NCBI GenBank assembly: GCA_002778195.1
Contig: PCDI01000002.1
Location: 3,237,234-3,301,233 of the forward strand
Length of the DNA: 64,000 nucleotides
Direction: 5' to 3'
From: Raffaelea ambrosiae
Taxonomy: Eukaryota > Ascomycota > Sordariomycetes > Ophiostomatales > Ophiostomataceae
Under the pieces are notes generated by a model. The model did no database searches and was not told the origin of the DNA. It saw nothing but the letters and a program-made list of their open reading frames with translations. The translations under genes were made by a program, and so were the position numbers. The number at the start of each line of letters is the position of its first letter. The stretch's first letter is position 1. Below are positions 1 through 12,953 of this stretch, one piece after another.

Positions 1-400
1 CTGTACATTCTGATGTCGTGGAAGGGGGCTATGGGGATTTGCATCGAGTCTCGGACGACGTTCGGGCAGGGATGGCCTTGTGTCCAGCCTCGTCTCGGTT
101 TGTTGGGGGGGGGGAAGCTCGCCGGAAGCTTGGTCATAAGAAAAAAAGGGGGAGGCCACATACACTCCATGATGCCCATCCTGTGTCGTGAAAGAGGAGC
201 AGGTTAGCAAAGAAAGCTTCACTCGGGAGAGTCCATGCCAAGTCGAGCCGGCAAAGGCAGAACAAACAAAGGGCCAGCTTCTCACCTGGATTTGGCGCTT
301 GGCAGTCAGCGCAGGCATTGTTTCCCGGCACGGTCTGGACGAGCTGCTGCAGTTGCTTCTCGTTGCGCGCCTGCTGGCGCTTGCTGAGGGCGCTGGTCAT
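1..400 (-). CDS. ArfGAP-domain protein, Age2/SMAP-like (5' end only)
   Basis: Partial gene running off the left edge. Exon 1 (400-286) starts at an ATG and encodes 38 residues beginning MTSALSKRQQARNEK, then CADC-x3-NP, the first half of the ArfGAP zinc finger. The donor is GTGAGA. A 17-nt microexon (180-164) after CACGACACAG adds GWASWS in frame, the tryptophan motif that follows the first Cys pair in ArfGAPs. A GTATGT donor follows, and its intron continues to the edge, so the second CxxC pair lies outside the window. Known for the family: these proteins stimulate GTP hydrolysis on Arf GTPases at the Golgi and endosomes. The N-terminus looks like the Age2/SMAP/Gts1 group of filamentous fungi. 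Which subgroup it belongs to cannot be settled from 44 residues. Confidence 0.8.
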
Positions 401-3041
401 TGTGTGAGGCGGCGGAGGGCGAGATGGTCGGCGCTCGACGAAAGAAAGCAAGGACAAGGAGAGGAAGGAAAGAGTCGGCCGAGGGAGGAGGAGGAGGAGG
501 AGGAGAACGGAGAGCCGCACGAATCTGGCGATCGACACCCTGAGACCGGAACAGAGCAGTAGGCGACGGCGTCGGGCTGGAACGCAAGGGGGGAAGGGCA
601 CAGAGGCTCGTTCGGAGGGGAGGGGCAGGACAGTGACAACGACGACGCAAGGGGACAGGGCGAGCGCGGGAGAGCAGTATTAGTGTAGAGAGTGGAAAAG
701 AGGAGAAAAGGGGAACAGCACAGGATGGCCGCGAGAGAAAACCCCAATCCAGATGCACTAAAAAAGCGTTCGCGGGCTGGGCCAGGGTGCCATCCAATAT
801 CAGGGTGCGCTGTGTGTGCCAACTACAAAGTATGTACGAGTAGTTGTATCGTATCTTAGCGGAGTGGGCTGGCCCTTTTGGCGGCGGTCTATTAGCGGCC
901 TGGCTGGGGGGCTTGGCTGTGTGTTGTGTGTTTGCGTGTCTGAGACGGGTGTTTCCATGGGCGATGCTGGTCTGAGTCTATTTTGTGATGCGCGCTGTCG
1001 AGAGGACTACTAGTATGTATGCGAGCTTTACTAATGGCAAGTCAGGATACATAGGAAGTAAGAACACTAATAGTGAGTGGGTTACGCTGTGCTCGAGTGC
1101 TCCTTCCCTTCTGCGCGTGTCTGCTTCCTCAACAAGGCCCCGAAAACGGCAGTCGCGCACCCGCCTGGGCGCAGAAAAGGAGAAGGAGCGCCCGAGCAGC
1201 AGGAAGGCACGAGCGGTGGACCACCATCGTTGGGGCTAGTTGACTACGGTGTAACTAATACCATGACTACTGTGGACCACCCTGCTCGCCAGGGTGCAGC
1301 GTGTGGATGCAACGTTCGCAGCGTGACATGCACACAATTAGCACGACAGCCCGCCAATATTGGGCTAGCGGCTTTTTTTTGGCGCAAGGGAAGGTGCCAT
1401 GCGGATGGCCGCCGAACTTTTCAAGGACTTGGGTCGCTGGCGGGGGAAATGGCGCAGGGCCGCAGGGTAGGGAGCGTGTTGGTGGTGACGAGGCAAGGAG
1501 GGAAGGAGAGACCCAGGAGCGTGGGAGCAGGGAAGGAAAGAGCGAATAGTGGACAACGAACGCCGAACTACGAACTAGTTACGAACAACATTAATACACG
1601 CAGATATCGCAGACAGGCAGGAAGGAGCAGCCGTCGATCGGAGCTAAGACCGTCTCTGGCTACTCCGCGGACTTTCCGTGTGTGTGTTTGATGAGCGACT
1701 ACAGCAGTGTTTCGATGGAGAATGCGAAAACCGGGTTAGCGGGGTTGCCACTGGCAAGTGTTTCTTTTTCTTGCTGTTTTTGGCGTTTAACTGGTGTTTT
1801 CGTGTTTTCGTGTTTGGGCAAATTTACATAGTACGCCTGTAGTGTTTTGAGTGTTTTCGGCGTTGACCTGTAAGAAAGATACTTTTTCCTCTTTTCCTTG
1901 CTGTGCCTTCCTTTTGTCTTTCATAGTGTTCTTACATTTTCCTATTTTTGCTTACCATCATTTTTTCTGTCCTCATTGCGTATACAAGCGTGTCTTAATC
2001 TTTTATTTCCTCTTCGCCTGCATCTTGTGTTGCTTACTCCCAAGTTTATGTGCCTTCATGCTGACTCCGTCCAGTGCCTTAACTACATTCCCTAACCAAC
2101 GGTGTGACACTTCTGGCCACGAATTGGAACACGGGTAGAACCAACGTTCTGTCCAGTTAATCTGCCAGACCATTGAAATAGTGGCTTATTGGGGGCCGTC
2201 TCGGCCCCAGACCGTGGGAACGAAACCAGGGGAAGACTAGGCGGGTGCATGGATAAGCTGTGTTGTGAGTGTCACGGCTTCTGGCCATGGCCACCTAGGC
2301 TGCTTACTCTCTTTAGTAAGATGGTTTCTATGCTTCTTGGCGCATAGCAGTAGCTTTCTCTCGCTTCTCTGCGCTCTCTGGCGTCACTGCCGTTTCTCCC
2401 CTTCCCCTCCCATCAGCTACGGGCCTATCTTTTTCTCGGTTGTTTCTGTTTTCCTGTCATTTGTTTTGTACTTTGCTTTTTATTTTCTGTTGTTTCGGGG
2501 TTTTTTTTTGTGTGTTTCTTTTCCTTAAAAATAACACACTCGAACCATCACCATCTTAACCCGGGAAAGAGAAACGATTCATCCGACCGAAAGACATAAA
2601 ATGAAAACAGAAGCAGAAATGCAAACAGGAACAAAATAGATAATGAGCAAAAGAGGGAAACCAAAAGAAAAAAAAAGCCTCCTTTATATGCAGCTGTGTA
2701 CAAATACACGTGTGGCTTCGTCGTTAGGTATCATAGAATGCAGCCTCTCCAGCCTTGTCTCCCGGCACACAACTGCCCTAACGAGCACAGAACTTCAAAC
2801 CAGAACACCCCAAAACACGGAATGGCATGACTCGTTTCACTTCGTTGGTATCGTTATTTTGGTTCCCACGCAGCCGTACCTGGGAGCGCACCCAAGCAGG
2901 TCCTGTTCCTCCTTTTCTGGTCGCCCCTCCTTTCGTGGGAGGATCAAATGCCTCCCCAGAAGAGCGTCCTGTCTGGTTTCCCAGTGCTCCCTCTCTCCAG
3001 GGGTAATCAGGACACTCTTTCCAACAGGAACAAGAATTTTT
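401..3041. other. Intergenic, no gene recognised
   Basis: Sits between the 5' end of the ArfGAP gene and the 3' end of the LaeA-like gene. It starts with the pyrimidine-rich leader of the ArfGAP gene (read on the minus strand). Several frames of 60 to 330 codons are open here but are low in complexity or antisense, and none resembles a protein family. A 7-bp inverted repeat CAACTAC/GTAGTTG lies at 820-846. Copies of two recurrent words lie at 1573-1582 and 1825-1834. Confidence 0.5.
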
Positions 3042-4662
3042 TCAAGCCGTCATCTCGGTGGCTTCCGGCTTCCGGCCCCAGACCACAAAGAACTTCATGT
3101 ACATGTGCACCATGGGGTTGGCAATGTCCTTGCGCACATTGACCAGCGACACTTCAATCTCCTCCTTCGTCTTGCCCAGCTGCCGGTGCATGTAGCCGTA
3201 GCTGAATGCCTGCAGGCCGCTCTGCATGTTCATCTGCCACAGCTCGCCGATTCGCTTCAGCCTGTGATTGCGCGGCCATGCGTTCAGCGGCAGCTTGTAC
3301 ACCTTTTCTTGCACGTCGACAAAGCCCGCCCGCAAGAACAGCTCCTTGAGCTCCGATCCCATCAGCAGCGGCCGCTCGGCGCGTGCGCTGGCGGCGGCAA
3401 TGTCGTTGCACCAGTTGTAAAAGGGCGAGGCGGCCGTGAGGGTGCCGTCGTCGCTGCCGACCGTGTCCTGGAATTCTTGGGTCTCCAGCCAGCCGCCGGG
3501 CCGCAGGTGCGCAAACGCCTTGGCGATCAGCTCGGTGTACATGTTGGACCAGCAGCCGGAAGTGATGCGCGTGTGGACGTAGTCGAGGTCTTCCTCATGC
3601 CACTCTTCGGTTCTGTGAGTGGGATTTTGTGTCAGTGAATTTCCTCGTGGGGAGAAGTAGAGTCAGAGACATAAAGTCAAAGGCTGTCCGAAATGGCGAA
3701 ACAAGAGGTGTGCGTCGAGACAATACTCTTGGGACACAACTTACGCATCTTCTACGTAGAAGCTCACGTTTGGCGGCACAATTGTCGGCTGGATCGGAGA
3801 GAGATCGATGCCAATGACTTCGGCTGTGGGGAATTCGTCCCCGATCTCGATAGCCCAACGGCCGGTTCCTGTGGCCACGTCAAGCACTTTCGTTGGTGGG
3901 TTCTCCTTTGTCCATGGTGCCAGGTAGTTGCGCCCGTCCAGAACGATGCGGAGAAGCTCGTGCTGGTTTTCTAACCGCTCGATCTCGATCTGGTCGTTGG
4001 GAAAATAATATGCTGGGGAGGGTTGTAAGTGCCAAATCCGGACAAACTCTCATGCAGCAGCGTGCGTACGGGAAGGAAAGGGGCAACTAGAGATGGGGGG
4101 AACGGGACGCTGAACTGAGACGTGACACTTACAGCCTGCTCGGTACGCATGGTACGTCCGTCCATTCTCCTTGTGGTAGTTGAAGATGCTCTCCGTCAAT
4201 GATTCGCCATCGTCACTACAGACCGCCCGCCAGGCAATGTTAGCGACCAAAGGAAGGCCCTTCTTCAGCTTTTTTGTTCTTTTCTCCCTCTGCAATTCTT
4301 GCAACTCTCCTGCAAGACGATACACAGGTTTAAGAAAAAAAAACCGGCCCATGGGGACATTAGGCTGTTCTTTTCTCCTGTGACATAAGGAAATAATGAG
4401 AGGAACAGCACGAACAAAGTGTTGTCTATGTTCGGGTTGGGCTAACGCGAGGAGAGAAAAGAACAAACCCTCGTTAGCTATTTACCACGGACCTGAAATC
4501 TACTGTTCGGTAGGATTCGCCACATGTGCTCACATCAACCTCGATCTTGGCCGAATCGTCCAGATACTTGTGGAAGGTGAACTCGAAGCTCTCCGTATCG
4601 GAAATGGAATGCCGGTCTTGCGGTTTTGGTTGCTCAGACGAGCCCGCAAAACTGCCGGCCAT
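3042..4662 (-). CDS. LaeA-like SAM-dependent methyltransferase (copy 1)
   Basis: Four exons are proposed: 4662-4493, 4215-4133, 4012-3745 and 3612-3042, which close in frame to 363 aa. The N-terminus is polar. Next come the block NYHKENGRTYHAYRAG, the linker YYFPND, SAM motif I (KVLDVATGTGRWAIEIGDEFP) starting near residue 117, the GIDLSPIQP motif-II block and a C-terminal GGWLETQEFQD segment. This order is typical of fungal LaeA/TAM-type methyltransferases with a Rossmann fold. Known: LaeA itself acts in the nucleus with velvet proteins and influences secondary metabolism. Most paralogs have no proven substrate, so only the fold and SAM binding are claimed. Introns 2 and 3 have GTAAGT donors. 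Intron 1 (277 nt) is the weak point: its GTCCGT donor was chosen because it alone keeps frame, and a small extra exon could be hidden there. Confidence 0.82.
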
Positions 4663-7600
4663 GCTTTGTGTTGGTTTAGTTAGCCGGTATGTCGTCCGTC
4701 CGGGTGGTCTGGTCCTGTTTTTTTTGGTCCTGGTTCCGTGTCCTGGTTCCGTGTGTTGGTTCTGTGTATTGTTTCCGTGTGTTGGTTCCGTGTTCTAGTT
4801 CCTTTCCCTTCACTCGTTAAGCGTTCCTGTGTCGTCGAACCTGTTTACCGGGTCATTTGGTGTATGTATGTATGGGTGCGTGCTGGGGCGAAGTGTTGGC
4901 GGGCCTGCATGTATGGAGCATGCACGATGGTTGTTGGTTGTTCTTAATTTTGGGGGGCAGAATTCCGGCACTTTGGAACAAGCCACACAGAATGGTGCAC
5001 CCTGGCCGGTTGTCTTTTTTTTTTGGTCTTTCTGGTCTCTCTGGTCTTTCTGGTCTCCTTTTGGGGTTTCGTCCTTTCCTCTCAGCCGTTTCGCGAAATC
5101 AAATAGCAGCTCTCGGGAGTCACACGGAGCCACACAAAGAAACTGCGAACGAAACGGGGAATAAAAGAAAGGCAGCTGTGGCCGAGTCCGCTGGGCAGGA
5201 AAAGAGAGAGGGGAACCAGCTAAGAATAAATGTGGAAGAAAGAGAGCGAAGAGAGAGGGTGGGAAAGAGGGAAAGAGGGAAGGAGGATGTAAGCGTGAAG
5301 GTGGAAAATGAATAAAAAATGAATAAGAGAGAAATGGAAAGCAGGCTCACACGCGGGCTCACTTTGGCGCACACACAGACACACACGCTCTTTTTGGCAG
5401 TCGCTCTTTCTTTCTCTCTTCTCTTTCACACACTCACACACTCACACACACACACGGGCGCAATGCGGCAGAATGGAATGGGGAAAGTGGGAACCCGGCC
5501 GAGCTATTTCTGTAAGAAGACGTCAATTGCTCAATACCGCCGTCGCGGACCCATCCCGAGAGTGTGGTTTTATGAAAGTTGAATAAAACAGCTTCTTTTT
5601 TTTTTCTTCTTCTTTTTTTAGTCTAGACCAGGGTGTTGGNGGGGGGGGGGGGTGACCTGACCGTCCCAAGCGCACTGTAATATGTAGGATACCCTGTAGG
5701 CAAAATGCAAATGCATAGCGAAAGAGGGGGAACAGAAGCGCCTAGAGCGCGCTATGCAGGCCACCATCGCCCCCAAGACCCATTGTCTTGACACACTGGA
5801 AGCGGGCTGGTGGATGGTGCCATGGCATGGCTGCTGTACGTGTGCGCCGTATCTACTGTCCAACCACGCGCCGTGCTGCCCTGGCCCGGTCAAGAATATC
5901 GAGTTATCAACGAAGGAGGAAGAAAGGGCGGGCGGCGGCAAAGGCAACCCGTATCTGACCAGAGCAAGGGAAAACGAACAAAGGCGGTTCCGTCCAGGGC
6001 GACGACGGCCGGCACTGGAAGAGAATACGGCATTGGCCTGAAACAAAATGTCACCTCTGTCTCTTCCAACAACAGGAGATTGCAGCGGTGGAGTCACATC
6101 GCGAGGGAACCGTACACGGCACGACCATGATAGCTGGATAGCCCGAGGATATATTGGAAAACTCCATGCAGAGGCCGAATGAGCTAGCTGGAAGGAGGCG
6201 GCCAGAGGTTGCCAAAGGTTGCAGTGCAGGACGTGCGCCAACCCAGAGTGGCGAGCCAGGACCCGAGCTGTCTACGGAGCCTAGAGAAATAAGGAATGGT
6301 GGGAGCGCCATTCCTGGTGAAGGCCCGAGACCACGGCGGCGATCAGCGAGACGGAGACTGGCAAGTCATGCATCAAAGAGGACAGCAACTCGTTCCCGTA
6401 TTCTTGCTTGTCGGTGGTGTCCGACCTTTTTGCGCAAGCACTAGACGCTGCTAGGATCTGGCCGTGGTGCCGTGCTAGGCCGCTGTAGATGACACTGTTT
6501 TCGTATCTAGCTAAGGCACGTAGAGCGATTTGTAAGGCCCGCCCCAGCCAGGATTTTCCTTTGTCTGGAAAGGCTCGGCAGATAGAGTGGTTGTCAAAAG
6601 GGAGGAACGGGATGGCCAAGGAGGGTGGCTACTAGGGAGAAAATGAAACAGCGTATGCGATACGAGTGCAGGGCGAGCACTCGTACATCTTGCCTGGCAG
6701 TGACTACGACGATACGATCAAGGAAAGGCAATGTGACAAAAGAGACGGGCCAAAAAAGAAAAAAGAGAAGGGGGGGTAACGACTGTCCCAAGTGTGTCGC
6801 ATGTCGAAGCCAAAAGCGGGAGGAGCGGGGTGGCATTAAGCAGTTTGGATTGGAACCGAGCAGCCGGATGTTGGGCAGGTTGTGATTTGCAGAAGAGCCG
6901 GCCAGGGGGGTGTGAAGAAAAGCAACGAGGGCGGTGACAAGCTGTCGGGACTGTTGGACCCAGACTCTCGGGCCAGGTTGGAAATTGGAATCGGGAATCG
7001 GGAACTGGAAGAAGGAGAACCTAGTGCCCTCTGCAAAAGCCTCGCAAAGATTGGGAGGCTTGGAGCCACACGCCGGGGATGCAGATAGAAGGAAAGACGG
7101 GGCAAAGATCAGATGAAGGCGCGCCAAAAGAAAAAAAGAAAAAAAGAAAATAATAGAAAAAAAAGAGGACCAAACACGGGAAAAAAAACAAGCAGATGGG
7201 AAGAAGCATACCCAAACGATGACGAGGCTGGCTACAAGGCGAGACACACAGCAACGATGACAATTCTTTGACCCTGCGCCCCCCACAAAAGCACGCTCTG
7301 CAGTTGAAAAAAATAAAACATAAGGACGCATTGCTTTGTCTGTGATATGTATACGGACTAGCCACCACCGTATTCGTATCTGGCTCGCCTGAGTCTTACT
7401 TGTGCGCATCTGTGCACGAGTCCCGCATCAAGAAGTTTGAAACAGGACATGCAGCACTTGGGTGCTGTCCGTCTGCAGGACCAAGAAACTAGTGGCCAGC
7501 CCAACCGCATACAGACTCTGTGCTCCGCCCTGACGGTGTCGACACCGGCTGTGTGATGGAATGCAGAGACCAATGGCGACCCCCCCGGCCAGGACGGGGC

Positions 7601-9777
7601 TAGGATGCGCCGACAGAGAGGAGATAGAGAAGTGAGGAGGGCAAGCATGGGGCACAATGGTCGGGGATGGGCACCCGGCCCGGCGTTGGGCAAGTGGACG
7701 ACTGCGTTGTTTTGCGTGCTTGTCTTTTCGGGCTCGGGTCTTAGCAGCGCCGGGCCTGTCCAAGCCATGCACACACAGTATTCACTATGGCCTGGCCTAG
7801 TTCAACAGTTGAACTGGATCCAGCCCTGCTTCAGCTAGGCGGGCGGCTCACCGCCGAAACGGCGTCCGAGGAAAGCTGTGGTGCCTGGGGTCGCATAGTT
7901 GACCCGAGTATGCCGGCGGCAGAACGCAGACGACGGGGAGGGGTTGCGAGGACGCGAGGACTGGGGGACTGGAGACGCCGGTTAGGGCGGGTGATAAGAA
8001 GAAAAGTTGGGAGCAGCGACCTAGTTAACTCGTTGCGTGGTGACTAGTCAACACACATGCGAGGTCGATGCACGACCAGGTCCACTTTGCGGGCAGGCAC
8101 GTTTTGCTCGGCTTGCTCGTTGTAGAAGGAGCGACCCCAGGCAGGCGGTACGCTGTGGAGCCCTCATGCAGAGCGGTGGAATACTATTAAGCATTGGGCA
8201 GGCCAAAGAGACTGCTTACTGCACGAGTAGGTTGGTTGACCTCTCGTTGACCTCTTGGTTGCCAGCGCACCAGCGTCCACCCAAGTTCCGACTGGGTCGG
8301 GTCAGCGGCCCTCGCCATGTGCCGTCCGCCGTGAGGCCCATTGAGCCCATTCGGATCCTTTGGATCTGCGAGGGCCGGTTGTTTGTATGCAAGGAAGACG
8401 GCGAACTATGTGCACGAGCATGCACAGAGAAAAAAGAACCGCGGCTTGTTCCTGACAGAGAGAGTTGAGACGTCGCATACACAGCAACTAGTTACTACCA
8501 TGTATGTAGCTTTTGCCCCTCTCTCATGAACATTCTCCGGTTTTAATTCTCCGTGCTCGGACGGACAGCAGGTGCGAACGCCCTGCACTAGGAACGCCCG
8601 GGGCTGTGGGACTTGCGGAAGTGCATCTGAACGTTGGCTTTTTTTTTTCTTTTTTTTTTTGTTTGCAAGGTAATTCGGGCACACACTCTCCCAGCCTATT
8701 CGTCTCACTGGCTGGTTTCTTGGTTGGCATATTGCCCCGGGGAAGAACCGGTTGGCAATGCCTTGCGCCATCTCCCCCCTCTCCTGTCCAAGATACCATT
8801 GTCTAGAGACTGGGACTCCCCAATTGACGCCAACGAACGAGCAAGCACTAGCTAGGCAGTTGCCCGGTCTTTCTGCAACCAAACGATGCAACCTGCAGAC
8901 CGACACATACCTGCGTCGTATGACGCTGTCTGTTTGGCGTTATCGCCAACGTCAGAATGCATGAGCACAGACCGACAGACCACACGGCAGGGCACTGGGG
9001 CATCCAAGGAACCCAAGGGACTTGAACCCATGCAAGTGGTCATGGAGTAGGTCATGGGGCAAGTCATGGAAGGACACACCCCGGGATTTGGAATACAGAT
9101 TCCAGGCTTCTCGAATGCCACGGCCAGAGCTGGCAGCATGAGAAGCTAGCGAAGAACGATGAAGGGCGGAAAGAAAGCAAAAGGGCGGAAAGAAAGCAAA
9201 GAGACCTGCGAGTATCTTACAGGCGTGCTCGTACAGGTTCGTCCAGAGGGGCCCACCGTCAATGAAACGCAAGCTTTGTGGGCCAGAGTCAAGAAGAAGG
9301 GGAAAGAAAAAAAAGAAAAAAAAAGGAAGAAAATATAGCCCGCACTTGGATTACAGTCTCTCGGTGTCTGGACTGTGGCATAAGTAATCAGTTAGTGGCT
9401 GATAGGGTGAATGAACAAACCCCCTAGTCGGCACAGACAAGTCTTAATCCATCTACGTCAAGCATGGTCCCAAAAGACTGTTTCTTCCTGTTTTGCCCAA
9501 TCTTGCCCGTCTTACTTACTTCCGTATTGGTTTTGGGTTTGCTTGTTTCGTGATTTGATCACATCTTTTATGCTTGAATTGGACATTTTCTATTTCGGTA
9601 ATACTTTTTTTTATGTAGTGCTGATTCTCTGCAAAATACTACTATGAGTTGTCCACCAATATTATCTCTTTGTTCCCACTTGGCTATGGTCTTGAACGTC
9701 TCTATTTTGCCGCCCCTTCTGGAACAAGACGGACGCCGTTGCGCATCTCGTATATACTACACCGCACCGCCGCAACC
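4663..9777. other. Five-kilobase gene-poor interval
   Basis: Separates the divergent LaeA-like and decarboxylase genes. No frame looks like a protein. The longest open stretch (271 codons, minus, 6594-7409) is pyrimidine-derived low complexity rich in F, L and S. The interval holds degenerate tandem repeats of TGGTTCCGTGT type (about 4705-4800) and of TCTGGTCTT type (about 5028-5070). It also has an N at 5640 followed by a G run, a direct duplication of about 20 bp with core GGGCGGAAAGAAAGCAA (9162-9201), and three copies of a GTCATGG-containing word near 9038-9070. An unannotated ncRNA or lineage-specific gene cannot be excluded. Confidence 0.45.
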
Positions 9778-11029
9778 ATGGCGGAAAAGGCCGCCCCAAA
9801 CAACGACATGACTGATATCCAAGACGGTGTCGAGGGGGCCCAGAGCCGCAGCGGCGCTGCTGAACAAGGGGGGGGAGAGCTCCTCTCGGACAACTATGCC
9901 CGCCTGCGATTGGCTGTCGCCAACCTCGCCCAGCAGGAGACGACCGTGCTGCCGCCGCTCGCCCGCATAGACCGTGCCGTGGCCGCCCTGCCTCGACGCG
10001 GCCAAGCGGCGTACCTGCAGCCCCGCGGCGCTCGCGCGACCCTCGACCACCTCGTCGACACCGTCGTCCCCGCCCTCACCGGCCAGAACCGGAGCGGGCG
10101 GTACTACGGCTTCGTCACGGGAAGCAATCTTCCCGTGGCCGAGGCCGCCGACAATGTCGTCTCCGCGCTCGACCAGAATGTGCAAGTGCACCTCCCGCGC
10201 GAGACGGTCTGCACCGCTGTCGAGGACGCGGCCCTGACGATGCTCCTGGACGTGCTGGCGCTGGGCCGGGCGACCGAGGCTTCCGACGACGACGAGGAGG
10301 AGGAGTCTACCTGGACCACGCGGGTGTTCACCACGGGCGCCACGGCCAGCAATGTCCTGGGCCTCGCCGCCGGCCGCGAAGCCGTCATCCGTGCGCGCAT
10401 TCGTCAGAGGCGGCAGCCAGCGGACAACACGGACCCGGGTGACGCCGACGCCGACGACGACGCCGACGACGACGCCGATGCCGACAACGACTACAGCGCC
10501 GTCGGCCAGTATGGACTGCTCAAGGCCTGCCAACTGGCCGGCGTGCAGGACATCCGCGTCCTGACCAGCATAGGCCACAGCTCGCTGTACAAGGCCGCCA
10601 GCATTGTCGGCCTGGGCCGCGACTCGGTGGTGCACCTGCCCTACAGCGCGGCCGAGCCGTGGCGGCTGGACATCGCCGCGGTGGAGCGCGCGCTGGCAGC
10701 CGCCAAGGCGGCCGGGGACAGCGTGGCACACATCATCGCTGTCAGTGCCGGCGAAGTGAACACGGGCCGGTTTGCGACGACCGGACGGCCCGACATGGAG
10801 AAGCTGCGGCAGCTAGCGGACGCCTATGGTGCCTGGCTGCATGTCGACGGAGGTTCGTTTAAAAAAAGAAAAGAAAAAGAAAAGAAAAAAAGGAAGAAAG
10901 AAAAAAAGAAAGAAAGAAAGAAAGAATAAAAAGAAAAAAAAAGCTCCCCGTTCGTGCATTTTATCTATTTATTTCTGTTTTCATTTTTGTTGTAGCTAAG
11001 ATCGTGCCGTTTTGGCCAACTCTGACACG

Positions 11030-11070
<41 letters not shown>

Positions 11071-11913
11071 ACCACTACATACAGCGTTTGGCTTGTTTGC
11101 ACGAGGCCTGCCAGACACGCCCGAGTTTGCCCGCCTACGCGAGACCACTGCCGGCTTGGAGCTGGCCGACAGTATCACTGCCGACGGGCACAAGATCCTC
11201 AATGTGGTAAGTCAAAAAAAGAAAAAAAATTTGAACAAAAGAGGACTCTGTAATTCTGATGATAGGGGAAAGGGGGTATCAAAAATGAACAATCACTAAT
11301 CGGCCATCCCTTCTTCCAGCCGTATGACTCGGGCATCTTCTTTTCCCGACACCGCCGCACCCAAACCGAGGTGTTCAGGAATCCCAATGCAGCCTATCTC
11401 ATGTCGGCCCCAGCCAAGACCAACACGGTCGCGAACAAGACAGCGACCGGCGCCGCAGCACCGACAGCAGCAAGCGTGGACGACACCGCCAGTCCACTGA
11501 ACATGGGCATCGAGAACTCCCGTCGGTTCCGCGCGCTGCCCGTGTATGCCGTTCTCTTGAGCGAGGGCCGTGCCGGTCTGGCCGAGATCATGGCCCGCAT
11601 GGTGCGTCTGGCACGCGGCGTCCGCCGCTTCCTGCGCGACGCGCCCGCGTACGAGATTCTTCCTCCTGACGGGGACAATGACGAGGAAGACCAAGACGAA
11701 GCCACGACACACATGGTGGTGCTCTTCCGGGCCCGGGACGAGGCCTTGAATGCGGACCTGGCGAGGCGCATCAATGCCACCCGGGCCATGTATGTCAGCG
11801 GGACCAGCTGGGGAGGTCGGCCGGCGTGCCGCATTGCCGTGAGCAGCTGGCGCGTGGATGTGGAGCGGGACTTGGCCGTCATCGAGGAGGTGCTGGAGGA
11901 TGTGGCATCGTGA
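9778..11913 (+). CDS. PLP-dependent (group II) amino-acid decarboxylase
   Basis: Three exons (9778-10852, 11085-11206, 11320-11913) give 596 aa. The start is the ATG in CCGCAACCATGG; the frame is open upstream but has no earlier in-frame ATG back to 9649. Family marks: a TTGATASNVLGLAAGR cofactor-phosphate loop near residues 186-201, HVDGGAFG split by intron 1 near 355-362 (the Asp that pairs with the pyridine nitrogen), and DGHKILNVPYDSG with the Schiff-base lysine near residue 394 at the exon 2/3 boundary. Known family reaction: decarboxylation of an acidic, aromatic or diamino acid. The substrate cannot be read from sequence, and fungal relatives are often annotated as diaminobutyrate or glutamate decarboxylase-like. 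Odd: acidic Asp/Glu-rich insertions (residues about 168-175 and 221-240, and a third in exon 3) make it longer than the usual 480-520 aa. Confidence 0.88.
10853..11084 (+). repeat. Simple repeats in decarboxylase intron 1
   Basis: The intron begins GTTCGT, followed by about 80 nt of AAAG/AAAAG purine tract (10861-10942). An (ACT)n trinucleotide run of roughly 13 units follows at 11031-11071, just before the acceptor ACATACAG. Confidence 0.9.
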
Positions 11914-12162
11914 AGCGATGGGGCAAAAAGGAAAAAAATGCTTCTCGCCCGTAAAAAGAAACAACACCATGTAGTCCGGTACCCGGAGAAGAGAGAAAAA
12001 AAAAGAAAAAAGAAATCAAGAAAAAGAAAAAGGAAAAAAATAGGACTAATAGCAATAGAATTTAAAGGGGTGTTTCTTTTCTCTCTTTTTTCAATAAGGA
12101 TAGGGGAAAAAAAAGAGAATGGTTCTTTTCTTTTTCTCTTTCCCCAATCTTCGTGGCTCGCC

Positions 12163-12489
12163 TTAGCCAAACTTGCGCGAGCCGCCCTTGTTGGTGCTCT
12201 TGTTGTCTTTTCCGTTGGGTTCGTGCTTCTTGCCGGGTCCAATCAGCTCCAGATGACCGGCCCGCTCGCCGAGCATCTTCTCTGTCTTGCTGATGAGGCC
12301 AGACGAGAACTTTTTGATAATCTTGTTGGTGTTCTGATGAGACTTGACGGCGGAGGCCCGACGAGGGGCCTTGGTGACGCGGGCGCCGCGCTTGGGTGCG
12401 CCGGTGCTGCCAGAAGCAGTGGCATACTTCTTGGCCTTGTGGCTGAAAGACTGGGGCTTTGCGCCCTTCTTGATGGCACCCTGAGCCAT
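12163..12489 (-). CDS. UPF0390 / DUF2462 small basic protein
   Basis: Single exon, 108 aa, starting MAQGAIKKGAKPQSF. The N-terminal MAQG followed by a Lys-rich stretch, the middle GARVTKAPRR, and the C-terminal block with KKFSSGLISKTEKMLGERAGHLELI match the UPF0390 family (fungal DUF2462; human relative C19orf53, Leydig cell tumor 10 kDa homolog). The protein is strongly basic. Relatives have been linked to the nucleolus, but their function is poorly defined. Here it is convergent with the decarboxylase, with 249 bp between the stop codons, and head-to-tail with the Fta4 gene upstream. No intron is needed. Confidence 0.8.
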   Translation of the reverse strand: MAQGAIKKGAKPQSFSHKAKKYATASGSTGAPKRGARVTKAPRRASAVKSHQNTNKIIKKFSSGLISKTEKMLGERAGHLELIGPGKKHEPNGKDNKSTNKGGSRKFG

Positions 12490-12953
12490 AGCTGTGAGGA
12501 TGACTAGATGTGTGGATGTGGTTGCTGTGAATGTACTAAGAAGAGGTAAAGAAAATTGAGGTCGGGAATTTTTTTTTGGCGGTGGGTTTTTTTTGGCTTG
12601 ACAAAATAAAGGCGGTGAACACCCAACTGAACTTTTTTTTTTGCCGGCTCACTGAACTCTGGGAACGGCCCGCACTGATAACAGCCCCCCTCTACAAAGT
12701 AGTTAGCTGTTGCTTCGCCATTGACACAACGCGCGGAATGGCTAACTATGATATGGAGCTTCGTTCATATCGTCCGTACCTCGATTGAAAACAAAAAAAA
12801 AAAAATATGTACATGCAGGATATAGAATATGATGTAGCTGTGCAAATGGTATCTTTCGTTCCGCCCCTAACCAGACCCAACGCCAAATTGCTTCGCAGAT
12901 AGAATCGGTCCTTTCAACGCCCGCAAAATAGACAATTCCACAAACAAACGCTC

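Noticed and set aside
2643..3638. 331-codon plus-strand frame over the LaeA-like gene
   Set aside because: The minus strand carries the methyltransferase motifs; the plus frame has His/Leu-rich noise.
6594..7409. 271-codon minus-strand frame
   Set aside because: Phe/Leu/Ser-rich product of pyrimidine tracts with no domain, start context or splice context; could be a membrane-like artefact.
9649..9777. N-terminal extension of the decarboxylase resembling a mitochondrial presequence
   Set aside because: The extension begins at TTG; there is no in-frame ATG before 9778, so the Kozak-like ATG at 9778 was kept.
9757..10731. 324-codon antisense frame opposite the decarboxylase
   Set aside because: Same codon-bias artefact; repeats of Val/Gly/Ala-rich sequence.
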